From: an uncultured Flavobacterium sp.
GTDB lineage: Bacteria > Bacteroidota > Bacteroidia > Flavobacteriales > Flavobacteriaceae
Reading direction: 5' to 3'
Assembly (NCBI GenBank): GCA_943912855.1
Contig: CALTVC010000010.1
Coordinates: forward strand, 1 to 64,000
Length of the DNA stretch: 64,000 bases
In this document: positions 35,867-44,588 of the stretch, in pieces
Position numbering within the stretch: position 1 is the stretch's first letter
Layout: the number at the start of each line of letters is the position of its first letter
Notes under the pieces: generated by a model
Databases searched by the model: none
What the model was told of the DNA's origin: nothing
Seen by the model: the letters and a program-made list of their open reading frames with translations, nothing else
Translations under genes and position numbers: made by a program

Positions 35867-36829
35867 TTTTGTAAAAAAAGCGCTTACCCTTGCCTCCAAA
35901 AAAGATTTGTAATCTGGATGATTTACGAAATCATCTAGCCCTGCATTTTTTAATCTTAGGAGACAAATTGTTAAAACTTTTTCTTTCGAAAGTTCTTCCT
36001 TTAATTTAGCACTACTATATGCGAAACTAAGTTTTCCATTAATACTCCTTTTGAATTTATCGACACCTTGAATTGGTTTTATATCTTCTACAATTTTATT
36101 TAAGATGTCCCTCCAAGGCCTAGAATCTTGTTCAACGTTAAACGAATAACCGATATTCAAATCGTACCAAAAATAATTTACCCCTTTCGAATTGTAACTA
36201 GATTTGGACAACGTCTCAACATAATAATTTTCATCAAAATTTTCGTTAGCCTTTGGATTATTGACATTAGATTTTATAGTTTTTCCAGAATGTAAAACTA
36301 CACCATCCTTTTCAGCAATATAGGTAATTTCTGGGGGAAGAAGTTGAATCATTCTTATCGCTGCTGCGTGTGCGGATACGCGAATTTTTCGAACTATCAT
36401 GCTATGTAGTTGACCTAAATTATCACAAATACGAAATTGTTCAAATATCCACTCACTTGGCATTAATAATTCAGCAGCAAATCTATTAGCTTCTTGCTCA
36501 ATCAAATAATACATCAAATCATTATAAGCCGCTCCATAAATATTATCTACAATTGTACCAATATGCCAAGGTATGATTAGATGACCTAATTCGTGAGCAA
36601 GAGTAAAAAGCCTCCTACCAAGGGGCAAATTTGAGTTAACAATTACTTTCGGCTTTTTTCCTATTACTTTAAGATTTACACATACTCCATCCACTCCATC
36701 GACAGGAATGTCTCTGTATAATAAATCTGCATACTCTTTTACTAAAGCATCGAGATCAAAAGGAATAGAAAGAGAGTGCTTTTTGCGAATTATTTTCGCC
36801 ATCTTTATTTCGGGATATTCTACTCCCAT
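35861..36829 (-). CDS. ImmA/IrrE-family metallopeptidase
   Basis: This gene encodes a 322-aa protein. The N-terminal 150 residues form a zinc peptidase domain: RRLFTLAHELGHLIIPWH carries the HExxH site (about residue 80), and EQEANRFAAELLMPSEW supplies the third ligand (about 113). The C-terminal 170 residues form a separate domain not recognised. ImmA/IrrE proteases cut regulators or antitoxins in other systems. It overlaps the 102-aa gene by 10 bp, and the stop codon lies in the T-run of the neighbouring S8 copy. An alternative start is the ATG at 36802 (MAKIIRKKHS). The region is AT-rich. Confidence 0.93.
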   Translation of the reverse strand: MGVEYPEIKMAKIIRKKHSLSIPFDLDALVKEYADLLYRDIPVDGVDGVCVNLKVIGKKPKVIVNSNLPLGRRLFTLAHELGHLIIPWHIGTIVDNIYGAAYNDLMYYLIEQEANRFAAELLMPSEWIFEQFRICDNLGQLHSMIVRKIRVSAHAAAIRMIQLLPPEITYIAEKDGVVLHSGKTIKSNVNNPKANENFDENYYVETLSKSSYNSKGVNYFWYDLNIGYSFNVEQDSRPWRDILNKIVEDIKPIQGVDKFKRSINGKLSFAYSSAKLKEELSKEKVLTICLLRLKNAGLDDFVNHPDYKSFLEARVSAFFTKP

Positions 36830-37128
36830 AAATTCTCATTTCTTAGCCACTCTTCAAGTCTCTGTGCTTTTGAATGACTATCTGCCCTAGCTGCTAATGC
36901 TATTTGTTCATGAACAATTAATTTTATAGACTGCTTGTTTTTGTGAGCGGCTATTATTAAAGGTAAATAAGATTCATCCTGAACAAATAAAGTATATTCA
37001 TGCTTATCCATCCCTAAGAACTCAAACAAAGGTTGCTCACTTTCACCGTCATGCCACGCATCAATATAGTCATGGACTTCGAACACAAGCGCATCGCCTG
37101 CTATACAATCTTCGATAAAATTAGACAT
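36820..37128 (-). CDS. Small acidic protein, putative antitoxin/immunity
   Basis: This gene encodes a 102-aa protein. The pattern DYIDAWHDGES-(x4)-LFEFLGMDKHEYTLFVQ (about 18-50) is of a kind seen in small proteins near ImmA/IrrE genes, and the protein ends in a helical acidic tail (AQRLEEWLRNENLWE). No DNA-binding helix-turn-helix was recognised. It overlaps the upstream RNase-like gene by 8 bp and the downstream protease gene by 10 bp, so all three are translationally linked. Its position and acidity suggest that it neutralises the RNase. This is inference. Confidence 0.82.
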   Translation of the reverse strand: MSNFIEDCIAGDALVFEVHDYIDAWHDGESEQPLFEFLGMDKHEYTLFVQDESYLPLIIAAHKNKQSIKLIVHEQIALAARADSHSKAQRLEEWLRNENLWE

Positions 37129-37459
37129 CTATAGTTCTTCCTTTAATTGCATCTTTTATAAATTTACCTTGAGGGTCTAAAACCCCAAGGTGCTTTCCTC
37201 GCCTATTAAATATCTCAATCTCCCCATGAAAAGAATCCCATGTATATAGTCTTTTATAATCTGAAGACCTCCATCTTCTTTGACCATTAAAAGCTCCTAA
37301 AGGTTCACAGTCATCTAAAAAACAGGGATTTGGTATGGGTACTCCTGACAAAATATTTTTTTTGTCAAAAATATTAAATTTAATATACTGAAAATCAATT
37401 ATAGCTCTAAATTTAAAAAGTTTATATGTTATATCCAGATATAGTGTGTTAAAAATCAT
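37121..37459 (-). CDS. Free-standing colicin E3-type ribonuclease domain, putative toxin
   Basis: This gene encodes a 112-aa protein from the ATG at 37459, which follows a GGAG/AAGG-rich stretch. An upstream in-frame TTG at 37474 is less likely. The C-terminal half reads RRWRSSDYKRLYTWDSFHGE, then IEIFNRRGKHLGVLDPQGK, and ends with KGRTIDV. It follows the colicin E3 cytotoxic domain, whose core is WDSQHGELE, then GQHLGSFDPKTG and KRN. The E3 catalytic Asp, His and Glu are kept at the same spacing (D, H+3, E+5, E+7), with a late Arg. E3-type domains cut 16S rRNA at the decoding site. There is no translocation, receptor or secretion domain, so it would act inside the cell. Confidence 0.82.
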   Translation of the reverse strand: MIFNTLYLDITYKLFKFRAIIDFQYIKFNIFDKKNILSGVPIPNPCFLDDCEPLGAFNGQRRWRSSDYKRLYTWDSFHGEIEIFNRRGKHLGVLDPQGKFIKDAIKGRTIDV

Positions 37460-37498
37460 ATCCACCTTCTCCAAAATTTTCTATTTGTAATACATAAG

Positions 37499-37545
37499 AA
37501 CGCTATTATTCTTACCGATCAAGTTTTAAGATGTAAAAAGCTGTC
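37499..37545 (+). pseudogene. Short decayed remnant of S8 protease 3' end (copy 3)
   Basis: About 45 bp read NAIILTDQVLRCKKL where the parent has NAIILADKVSRGEKL. Roughly 36 of 44 bases match. It lies just upstream of the toxin gene, on the opposite strand, so the toxin module is bracketed by copies 2 and 3. Confidence 0.7.
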
Positions 37546-37580
37546 AGCATTTCCATTAAAACAAATATTTAAGTCACTGA

Positions 37581-37958
37581 TTATTTGGAATCTACCACAT
37601 TGGCAGTAAACAATAACAAGATAGTTTTATCAGTATCACTTGTGTTAACTGTAAAATGCTGCGTTTGCTTTCCGACCCTGTCGGCATTGTAAGTAGCGGT
37701 AACTATTCCTTTTTTCCCTGGCTTTATGGGCTCGTTTGCCCAGTTAACAATAGTGCAACTGCAACTGGCAGTAGCATTAGTAATTAAAACGGGCTTATCT
37801 GATATGTTAGTAAACACATAGTCGTGTATAACCAGTATATTTTGAGGAACGTTTCCGGCATGGAACTCATATTTTTCAAACTGAATTGGATTTTTTTGCT
37901 GTGAGATTCCCAATGAAAATAGGGTATACAAAAGGGCTGGGGTTAAAATGATTTTCAT
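37581..37958 (-). CDS. DUF1573 domain-containing secreted protein, second copy
   Basis: This gene encodes a 125-aa exported protein (signal peptide to about residue 19). The DUF1573 core includes HDYVFTNISDKPVLI, the Cys pair in TASCSCTIVNW and KKGIVTATYNADRVGKQ. It is shorter than the copy at 18269 because it lacks the Ala/Pro-rich linkers, and its sequence is clearly different. It has its own -7 box. Function is unknown. Confidence 0.88.
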   Translation of the reverse strand: MKIILTPALLYTLFSLGISQQKNPIQFEKYEFHAGNVPQNILVIHDYVFTNISDKPVLITNATASCSCTIVNWANEPIKPGKKGIVTATYNADRVGKQTQHFTVNTSDTDKTILLLFTANVVDSK

Positions 37959-37975
37959 ATATAGATGACTGAAAC

Positions 37976-37983
37976 CAAATTTA
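37976..37983 (-). promoter_or_regulatory. Putative -7 box of the second DUF1573 gene
   Basis: The minus strand reads TAAATTTG, an exact TAnnTTTG match, 18 nt upstream of the ATG. Confidence 0.5.
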
Positions 37984-38107
37984 ATAACTTGTTGTACATA
38001 CCTTTGTTAACCGTTTTCAAATGCTTGTTAACTACCTGTTAAGGCAGTAAGCCAATGAAAATTGTAAAAAATTAAAATGCATATTTGCGCCAAAATGTTT
38101 TTGGGAT

Positions 38108-39391
38108 TTGAAGATTAACAGATTAAATATTATCGTATTTATAGGGCTGGTAGCCATAGTGGGTGTGATTACCATGCAACTGCTTATGCTACGCGAAGCC
38201 TATAACTTTGAGCGCCGGGAAATGGCGGAAAAAATCCACTTTGCGTTGCAGGACGTAGTTACAAAAATCTATGCAGATAACAGCACCGAACCACCTACCG
38301 AACCACCCATAAAGCACGTAGCCGATGACTATTATGTGGTAAATGTTAACGACCAGTTTGAAGCCGAAATACTGAGCTATTACCTTAAAAACGAATTTCT
38401 TAAGGTAAAGCTCGACATGGATTATGAGTATGCCATGTACGACTGCTCGGGCGATGAAATGGTATATGGCGAGTACATAAACATGGATGGGCAAAAGGTG
38501 AGCAACGAAAGCCTGAAATGTACCAACTGTTTTCAGAAGCGCCCTGGACTGGTGTATTACTTTGCGGTGCGTTTTCCGCAAATGACCCGTACCTACCTTA
38601 CATCCCTTGGGCTGTACTGGGTGTACACCGGTGTATTGTTCCTGGTTTTGGTTATCTATGTCTACTCGGTTTTGTTGTTGCTTAAGCAAAAGAAGTACAC
38701 CGAGTTGCAAAAAGATTTCATCAATAACATGACACACGAGTTTAAGACTCCGCTGTCATCCATCCTCATAGCGGGTAACTACGCAGCAAAGCAGCAGGAA
38801 ATAGAGAATAACCCCAAACTGAACCGCTATCTGGGTATTATCATAGAACAGAGCAACAAACTGAACCAGCACATAGAACGCATATTATCTGTTGCCAAGA
38901 CAGACTCCGGCATTGGCAAACTCGAAAAACAACCGTTCAGCATTACAGAAACGCTGGAACTGGTTAAGGAAAACGCATCGGTTAAGTTTGAAAATGCTAT
39001 ACTGCACCTTTCGGCAAACGATGAAGGACACAAGGTGGTAGCCGATGGTTTTCATATTTACAACATACTGTACAACATTGTAGAAAACGCCATAAAATAC
39101 GGCCCGGCACAACCCGAAGTAGACATGCGCCTGGCACCACACGGCAAAGGTTTGTTGCTGGAAATAACAGATAACGGACCGGGCATACCGCCGGAGCACC
39201 TGGATTTTATATTCGATCGTTTTTATCGTGTACCGCGGGAAAACAAAAAAGATGTACAGGGCTTCGGGATAGGGCTTTTTTATGTGAAAAAGATTTGTGA
39301 ACTTCACGGTTGGAAAATTTCCATCCGCAACAACCACGGCGCTTCCGGTATTACGGTAAGCATAGAGATACCCAAAAACAGCCTTGCATGA
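38108..39391 (+). CDS. Sensor histidine kinase
   Basis: This gene encodes a 427-aa membrane kinase. It starts with TTG at 38108. The nearest upstream ATG is out of frame and the next in-frame ATG would cut the first membrane helix (about 7-25). A periplasmic sensor region (about 26-170, with a CTNC pair) and a second helix (about 178-200) follow. The phospho-acceptor His is in INNMTHEFKTPLSSI (about 212). ATP-binding boxes are ENAIKYG, DNGPGIPPEH and GFGIGLFYVKKI. The stop codon overlaps the response-regulator ATG (ATGA). Confidence 0.94.
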   Translation: MKINRLNIIVFIGLVAIVGVITMQLLMLREAYNFERREMAEKIHFALQDVVTKIYADNSTEPPTEPPIKHVADDYYVVNVNDQFEAEILSYYLKNEFLKVKLDMDYEYAMYDCSGDEMVYGEYINMDGQKVSNESLKCTNCFQKRPGLVYYFAVRFPQMTRTYLTSLGLYWVYTGVLFLVLVIYVYSVLLLLKQKKYTELQKDFINNMTHEFKTPLSSILIAGNYAAKQQEIENNPKLNRYLGIIIEQSNKLNQHIERILSVAKTDSGIGKLEKQPFSITETLELVKENASVKFENAILHLSANDEGHKVVADGFHIYNILYNIVENAIKYGPAQPEVDMRLAPHGKGLLLEITDNGPGIPPEHLDFIFDRFYRVPRENKKDVQGFGIGLFYVKKICELHGWKISIRNNHGASGITVSIEIPKNSLA

Positions 39392-40068
39392 AAAAAAAGA
39401 TACTCTACGTAGAAGACGACAGTACACTGGCATTCCTTACCTCAGACAACCTGGAGCAACACTACGATGTAGCCCATTTTGAAAACGGCAGGGAAGCGTT
39501 TGACGCGTTTAAAAAAGGCGGTTTTGACCTGTGCATACTCGATGTGATGCTGCCCGAAATGGACGGCTTTGAAATAGCTGCCGCCATACGCGAAATAGAC
39601 CTTGAGGTGCCCATCATATTCCTTTCGGCAAAAACGCTTAAGGAAGACCGTATAAAGGGGCTTAAACTGGGTGCCGATGATTATCTGGTAAAGCCATACA
39701 GCATAGAGGAACTGATTTTAAAGATTGAGGTATTTTTACAGCGCAGCCAAAAACAAACCACGCCCAAAAGTACCACCTGTACCATAGGGAGCTTTACGTT
39801 TGACCCTACAAACTACTCCCTGCAACACAACGGCGACAACATTCAGCTTACAGAACGCGAAAGCGCACTGCTTAAACTGTTTATAGACAACAAAAACGTA
39901 ATCCTGAAACGCGAACGCATACTTACTGCACTCTGGGGTACGGATGATTATTTTATGGGCCGGAGCATGGATGTTTTTATATCGCGCCTGCGAAAAATTT
40001 TCCGTGAAGACGAAAGTATTCGCATAGAAAACATACCCAGGATAGGTTTTAAGCTGGTAGCCCCTTAA
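39388..40068 (+). CDS. OmpR/PhoB-type response regulator
   Basis: This gene encodes a 226-aa two-domain regulator. In the receiver domain the acidic pocket is in ILYVEDD, the phospho-Asp in CILDVMLPEMDGF (about 52) and the Lys in DDYLVKPYS. A winged-helix DNA-binding domain follows (about 125-226, with LTERESALLKLF and RSMDVFISRLRKIF). It is translated with the kinase through an ATGA overlap, which makes them a cognate pair. The targets are unknown. Confidence 0.95.
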   Translation: MKKKILYVEDDSTLAFLTSDNLEQHYDVAHFENGREAFDAFKKGGFDLCILDVMLPEMDGFEIAAAIREIDLEVPIIFLSAKTLKEDRIKGLKLGADDYLVKPYSIEELILKIEVFLQRSQKQTTPKSTTCTIGSFTFDPTNYSLQHNGDNIQLTERESALLKLFIDNKNVILKRERILTALWGTDDYFMGRSMDVFISRLRKIFREDESIRIENIPRIGFKLVAP

Positions 40069-40158
40069 TTAGGTTTTTAGATTTTAGTATACCGTTTGCC
40101 GTTCTTGCCGGTTTAAACCCGTTTGCTTACTTTTGACAGTAACCAACACAACCGTAAA

Positions 40159-40905
40159 ATGAAACTTCGCGTTATAACACTTTGCCTATTGCTCATTGGC
40201 ATGGTAATCTTTGCTTATTCGTTATCATTGCCTTATTACAAAAACAACAAGGCGCCATACGAAGTAGTCTCGGATGATTCAACGAACTATGAAGATGAGT
40301 ACTACAGATATGAAGAAACCTACCGCACAAACAAAATAGACCTTATGGATTTTGGGTTAGGGCTTTGTGTCATAGCCATAACGTTTCTAGCTTTTTTGAT
40401 TGTAACTAAAACCGAGGAAATATCTGATTTTAAAAACATTAAGACCCCCAGTATAACGGGTGTTTTTTCAGGTGCCAATGTTGCATGGTTATTCACTTTA
40501 GTCGGCACATACTGGTACTATACCTTTAGAGCAGCACGGGGTATTTACCCTCCATTTCCAGACAGCACAGGCGTAGCAATATTTGAAGAGGTTACTTTTT
40601 TTATGTTCTTTTTTATTCCTCTTAATATCTTTATACTTTTTTGTATTGCCAGCTCAAACCTCCCGGCTCCTTTGTTTATGAAAGTAAAACGTTATAATAT
40701 AGGTCGGATTTTATTAGAAGCTTTATTTGGCTTTCTCATGTTTATTAATCTGCTCTGTTTCATCATTGAATTAAGATTTGGCCATCATTTCTTAATAGCT
40801 GTAAGTATGTACTTTGTTTACGTGATTTTATCATTGCGTGCAGGTATCGTTCATCGATACAATACGAATGATTCGCTCGCCATTGAGGAAACGAGTACAC
40901 TATAA
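40159..40905 (+). CDS. Unknown polytopic membrane protein
   Basis: This gene encodes a 248-aa protein with about six hydrophobic segments, from the ATG at 40159 (MKLRVITLCLLLIGMVIF). An upstream TTG is less likely. An extracytoplasmic acidic loop with several Tyr and Glu (DEYYRYEETYRTN) follows the first helix. No family was recognised. It lies downstream of the two-component system with a 90-bp gap, so co-regulation is possible but not shown. Confidence 0.8.
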   Translation: MKLRVITLCLLLIGMVIFAYSLSLPYYKNNKAPYEVVSDDSTNYEDEYYRYEETYRTNKIDLMDFGLGLCVIAITFLAFLIVTKTEEISDFKNIKTPSITGVFSGANVAWLFTLVGTYWYYTFRAARGIYPPFPDSTGVAIFEEVTFFMFFFIPLNIFILFCIASSNLPAPLFMKVKRYNIGRILLEALFGFLMFINLLCFIIELRFGHHFLIAVSMYFVYVILSLRAGIVHRYNTNDSLAIEETSTL

Positions 40906-41123
40906 CTTTCCTCAATTTTTCCTCAATATTTGCTACAATTCTCCACATAATCAACACTTTAAAAAGATGGAGCAAATTGTAGTTCTATAAGCTAAAAACG
41001 AAACAAACAACTGTATTTCAGCAATTTAACCTTTAAACACCTCAGTATTTAAATCATTGGCACTTAAGTTGTTTTTAATGTATACAAGGAAATGAATACC
41101 TAAAATACATTAAAATAAAAACT

Positions 41124-41492
41124 ATGAAAAAATTGCTTCTTAGTGCGCTAATGCTAACAGGATTTGTGGCTTTCGCACAACAACCTACTAAAACCACCAC
41201 CACCACCGCGACACCATCTGCAACTGTAACACCCGGTACAACAACCCAACCTGCAACCGTGGCACAGCCCGCCAGTACAACTATAACCCAACCCGGTACT
41301 TCAAATACTATGCAGCCCGGCACAGCTACTAACAGTAAAAGTACCACCACAAGCCCTGCCTCAGTACAGCCCGCTACGGGAACTACCGTAACAACACCTG
41401 CTACCACCACAACGACTCCGGCATCGACGACCACTACGGTAACACCTGCAACAACCACCACAACTAAAACAACACCTGCTAAGAAACCATAA
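41124..41492 (+). CDS. Secreted Thr/Pro-rich low-complexity protein
   Basis: This gene encodes a 122-aa protein. It has a signal peptide (MKKLLLSALMLTGFVAFAQ), and nearly all the remaining sequence is Thr, Pro, Ala, Ser and Gln, ending TTPAKKP. It has no globular domain. Such sequences are flexible and may be O-glycosylated in Bacteroidetes. A decayed tandem copy follows at 41857. The gene and its flanks were duplicated together (see finding). Confidence 0.75.
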   Translation: MKKLLLSALMLTGFVAFAQQPTKTTTTTATPSATVTPGTTTQPATVAQPASTTITQPGTSNTMQPGTATNSKSTTTSPASVQPATGTTVTTPATTTTTPASTTTTVTPATTTTTKTTPAKKP

Positions 41493-41567
41493 GCATTAAT
41501 GCGAAACTTTTTAGCGCTTTATATATACTTTTTTAAAAAACAGGTTTTACATCTATTTTGCCTGTTG

Positions 41568-41606
41568 AGAGCCTTTCGTTTTTATTTAAACGAAAGGCTT
41601 TTTTAT
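41568..41606 (+). terminator. Terminator of the Thr-rich gene
   Basis: AGCCTTTCGTTT and AAACGAAAGGCT form a 12-bp stem around a short T-rich loop and are followed by T5. The remaining gap to 41856 is AT-rich, has no gene and resembles 40920-41110 upstream of the first copy. Confidence 0.88.
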
Positions 41607-41856
41607 GTAAGCGATTTTGGGTTTTTAGAATTACCCATTATGATTTTCCCCAACTTTTTCTGCAACAGTTTTCCACAATTTTCCACAAAATCAACAGATT
41701 GTGGAAAATATCTATAACACTAAAAAAAAGCACATTTTTATTTTAAGATGTTGTTTTTCAGTAATTTAGAATTAAAACCCTCAAAATTTAAACTAATTAA
41801 AAGCATCAGGCACTATCCTTGTCTTAACTAAGGCAGGAACATAACACAGAGAACAC

Positions 41857-42087
41857 ATGCTGAATATATTTTTAATAATACTTATGCTAACAGGGATTGT
41901 AGTTTTTTCATTGCAACCCGCCGATAAAACAACAGACAATACTGCAACCTCAACGAACAAAGCCGTTGGAAGAGTTGCTCAAAAAGCAAAGCCAACTATT
42001 GTAACTAATGTTACTACCGCTGTTAAGCCTGCTACTGTACAGTTACTACTCACCCGAGGCAGGGAACAAATGGTAAAGTCGGCCTGA
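41857..42087 (+). pseudogene. Decayed tandem copy of the Thr-rich secreted gene
   Basis: The ORF is 76 aa. It begins with a hydrophobic start and LMLTGIVVFSLQPADKTT like the upstream gene and continues with Thr-rich sequence. It then shifts into a non-repetitive frame (VQLLLTRGREQMVKSA). Reading the +2 frame from about 42037 restores Thr-type codons for a short distance, which points to a frameshift. The downstream sequence repeats that of the first copy. It may still be expressed as a short peptide. Confidence 0.6.
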
Positions 42088-42212
42088 AAATCTACTACTA
42101 ATCCTGCTAAAAATACTGGAAACAATTTATTATACAGAACTTTTTAGCGCCTTTATATACTTCTAACACCCCTATTTTTAAACAGGTTTTCTTATCTATT
42201 TTGCCTGTTTTT

Positions 42213-42250
42213 AAAACCTCTGACTTTTATAAAAAGTCAGAGGTTTTTTC
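42213..42250 (+). terminator. Terminator after the decayed Thr-rich copy
   Basis: AAAACCTCTGACTTTT and its inverse form a 16-bp stem with a 3-nt loop, followed by a T-run. The stretch from here to 42560 is AT-rich and shows no gene or recognised RNA. Confidence 0.88.
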
Positions 42251-42560
42251 AATGATAGATATTAGTAAGCACCAATTAAATCATGATTATTGGGGTAATA
42301 TCTGAATCTTACTTTGCCTACTTCTCTTGTACTGTAAAAGCACCGGTTCTCTAATTACTAAGATACCCTCTATATACATAGAAAATCATCAATGTTTTAT
42401 AATAGAATAATTGATAAAAACACTATTGGTTTTCAACACTTTTTTTACTGTTTATAACTTTTTAGCAAGCAAATACGGTGTAGTATTGCATAGGGTGCAA
42501 ATACACAGGGGGTTAGTTAAATATTAGGTACAACAACATACGCAGTGTTGTAAAATCTCC

Positions 42561-42568
42561 TAACTTTG
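42561..42568 (+). promoter_or_regulatory. Putative -7 box of kup
   Basis: TAACTTTG is an exact TAnnTTTG match, 26 nt before the GTG start. The transcript leader would be only about 20 nt, too short for a riboswitch. Confidence 0.5.
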
Positions 42569-42594
42569 TATTCTTTATAAATCAAACAATTGCA

Positions 42595-44574
42595 GTGAGC
42601 TCAAGTCACAAACACCTGAACAGTGTAACCTTAGGAGGTCTAATCGTAACACTGGGTATTATCTACGGGGACATAGGTACTTCACCCCTCTACGTAATGA
42701 AGGCCATTGTAGGTTCTGCGCCTATAGACAAAGAAGTACTCCTGGGAGCACTTTCGTGTATTTTCTGGACACTTACTCTGCAAACTACCCTTAAGTACGT
42801 AGTACTCACACTTCAGGCAGACAACAAAGGAGAAGGTGGTATCTTTTCATTGTACACGCTTGTAAAACGTTTAAAGAAAAAAGGACTCATCATTCCCGCC
42901 ATCATTGGGGGTAGCGCACTCCTTGCCGATGGTATCATTACCCCTCCGGTATCTGTATCTTCAGCCATTGAAGGTTTACGTATTTATAATCCCGAAATAA
43001 ACACGGTACCCATTGTAATCGGTATACTATTCGTACTATTCCTTATACAAAAATTCGGTACCAGCCTGGTAGGTAAGTTCTTTGGGCCAATGATGCTGCT
43101 TTGGTTCGGTATGCTGGGGCTATTGGGTATCATCCCTATGTTTCATAACATAGAGGTACTTAAGGCCTTAAACCCTTACTACGCTATAAACCTATTGCGC
43201 ATTCACCACGACGGTTTTTATGTACTGGGCTTTGTATTCCTGTGTACTACAGGTGCTGAGGCACTTTATAGCGACATGGGTCACTGCGGGCGCAGCAACA
43301 TACGCATAAGCTGGGGTTTTGTAAAACTGATGCTTATACTTAACTACTTCGGGCAGGGTGTGTACCTTATGGAACACGCCGGAAAAACCCTTACCGAACT
43401 TAGTGGTAATCCTGCTGTTCCGGGTAACCCGTTTTACCTGCTTATGCCAGAGTGGTTCCTTCCGTTTGGTATAGCCATAGCTACATCGGCAGCTATTATA
43501 GCCTCTCAGGCATTGATAAGTGGTTCGTTTACACTGATTAGCGAAGCCATGCGCCTGAACTTCTGGCCAAAGGTTTCAGTTAAATTCCCTACAGAGCTTA
43601 AAGGGCAAATTTATATTCCATCTATAAACTGGTTGCTTTTCTGGGGTTGTGTATTCATTACGCTGCACTTTAGGGAATCAGGTAATATGGAAGCCGCTTA
43701 TGGTCTTGCCATTGTACTGTGTATGATTATGACCACCACATTACTGGGCTATTACATGGTTATGAGGCGCTATAATAAGTTCTTTATTATAGGCACGATT
43801 CTTGTGTATTTTACAATAGAATTTTCGTTCCTTATTGCCAACATTAGTAAGTTCCACCATGGAGGTTACGTATCTGTAGGCATAGCCGGTTTACTGGCGT
43901 TTGTAATGTTTGTTTGGTATAAAGCCAAGGAAATACGAAGCGAGTACACCGAGTTTACCAAAATAGACAACTACAAGACAGTACTTGCCGAACTGAGCAA
44001 CGACCAAACCATACCAAAATATGCTACGCACCTGGTATATATGACCAATGCCGGTATAAGCGATGAAATAGAGTCGAAAATTATATATTCGATTCTGCAA
44101 AAAAGGCCAAAACGTGCCGATATCTACTGGTTTGTACACGTAAACGTGGTAGACGAACCGTACACTATGGAATATCGTGTACGCGAAATTGTAAAAGATG
44201 ATGTAATTCGTATTGATTTTTACCTGGGCTTCAGGATACAGCCACGTATTAACCTGATGTTTAAACAGGTAGTAAAAGACCTTGTAAAACGTGGCGAGGT
44301 AGACATTACAAGTCGTTACGAATCGCTGAACAGAAACAACGTAATAGGCGACTTTAAGTTTGTACTCATAGAAAAATTCCTGAGCTACGACAACGAACTG
44401 CCTTGGCATGAACGCATAATCCTGGACATTTACTTTGTGCTTAAAAAAGTAAGCTTGTCTGAAGGAAGGGCTTTCGGACTGGATAGCAGCTCGGTAAAAG
44501 TAGAAAAGTTCCCTATAGTAATCCATCCGCCGGAAGACATAAGCCTGTGCAGGATAAACGACCAGAACCGATAA
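42595..44574 (+). CDS. kup: KUP-family potassium uptake protein
   Basis: This gene encodes a 659-aa K+ transporter. It starts with GTG at 42595 (MSSSHKHLNS), the only start that keeps the conserved N-terminus GGLIVTLGIIYGDIGTSPLYV. Twelve membrane helices span about residues 10-430, with ADGIITPPVSVSSAIEGL and LCTTGAEALYSDMGHCGR as family motifs. A cytoplasmic C-terminal domain of about 220 residues follows. KUP proteins bring in K+ with protons. The OmpA-family gene starts 14 nt after its stop codon. Confidence 0.96.
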   Translation: MSSSHKHLNSVTLGGLIVTLGIIYGDIGTSPLYVMKAIVGSAPIDKEVLLGALSCIFWTLTLQTTLKYVVLTLQADNKGEGGIFSLYTLVKRLKKKGLIIPAIIGGSALLADGIITPPVSVSSAIEGLRIYNPEINTVPIVIGILFVLFLIQKFGTSLVGKFFGPMMLLWFGMLGLLGIIPMFHNIEVLKALNPYYAINLLRIHHDGFYVLGFVFLCTTGAEALYSDMGHCGRSNIRISWGFVKLMLILNYFGQGVYLMEHAGKTLTELSGNPAVPGNPFYLLMPEWFLPFGIAIATSAAIIASQALISGSFTLISEAMRLNFWPKVSVKFPTELKGQIYIPSINWLLFWGCVFITLHFRESGNMEAAYGLAIVLCMIMTTTLLGYYMVMRRYNKFFIIGTILVYFTIEFSFLIANISKFHHGGYVSVGIAGLLAFVMFVWYKAKEIRSEYTEFTKIDNYKTVLAELSNDQTIPKYATHLVYMTNAGISDEIESKIIYSILQKRPKRADIYWFVHVNVVDEPYTMEYRVREIVKDDVIRIDFYLGFRIQPRINLMFKQVVKDLVKRGEVDITSRYESLNRNNVIGDFKFVLIEKFLSYDNELPWHERIILDIYFVLKKVSLSEGRAFGLDSSSVKVEKFPIVIHPPEDISLCRINDQNR

Positions 44575-44588
44575 TACATACACATTAT

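Noticed and set aside
37460..37474. TTG start at 37474 for the RNase-like gene
   Set aside because: The ATG at 37459 is preceded by a GGAG/AAGG-rich stretch, and the extra five residues add nothing to the fold.
42250..42594. K+-related or c-di-AMP riboswitch before kup
   Set aside because: The predicted start site leaves only about 20 nt of leader and no riboswitch-like fold was recognised.
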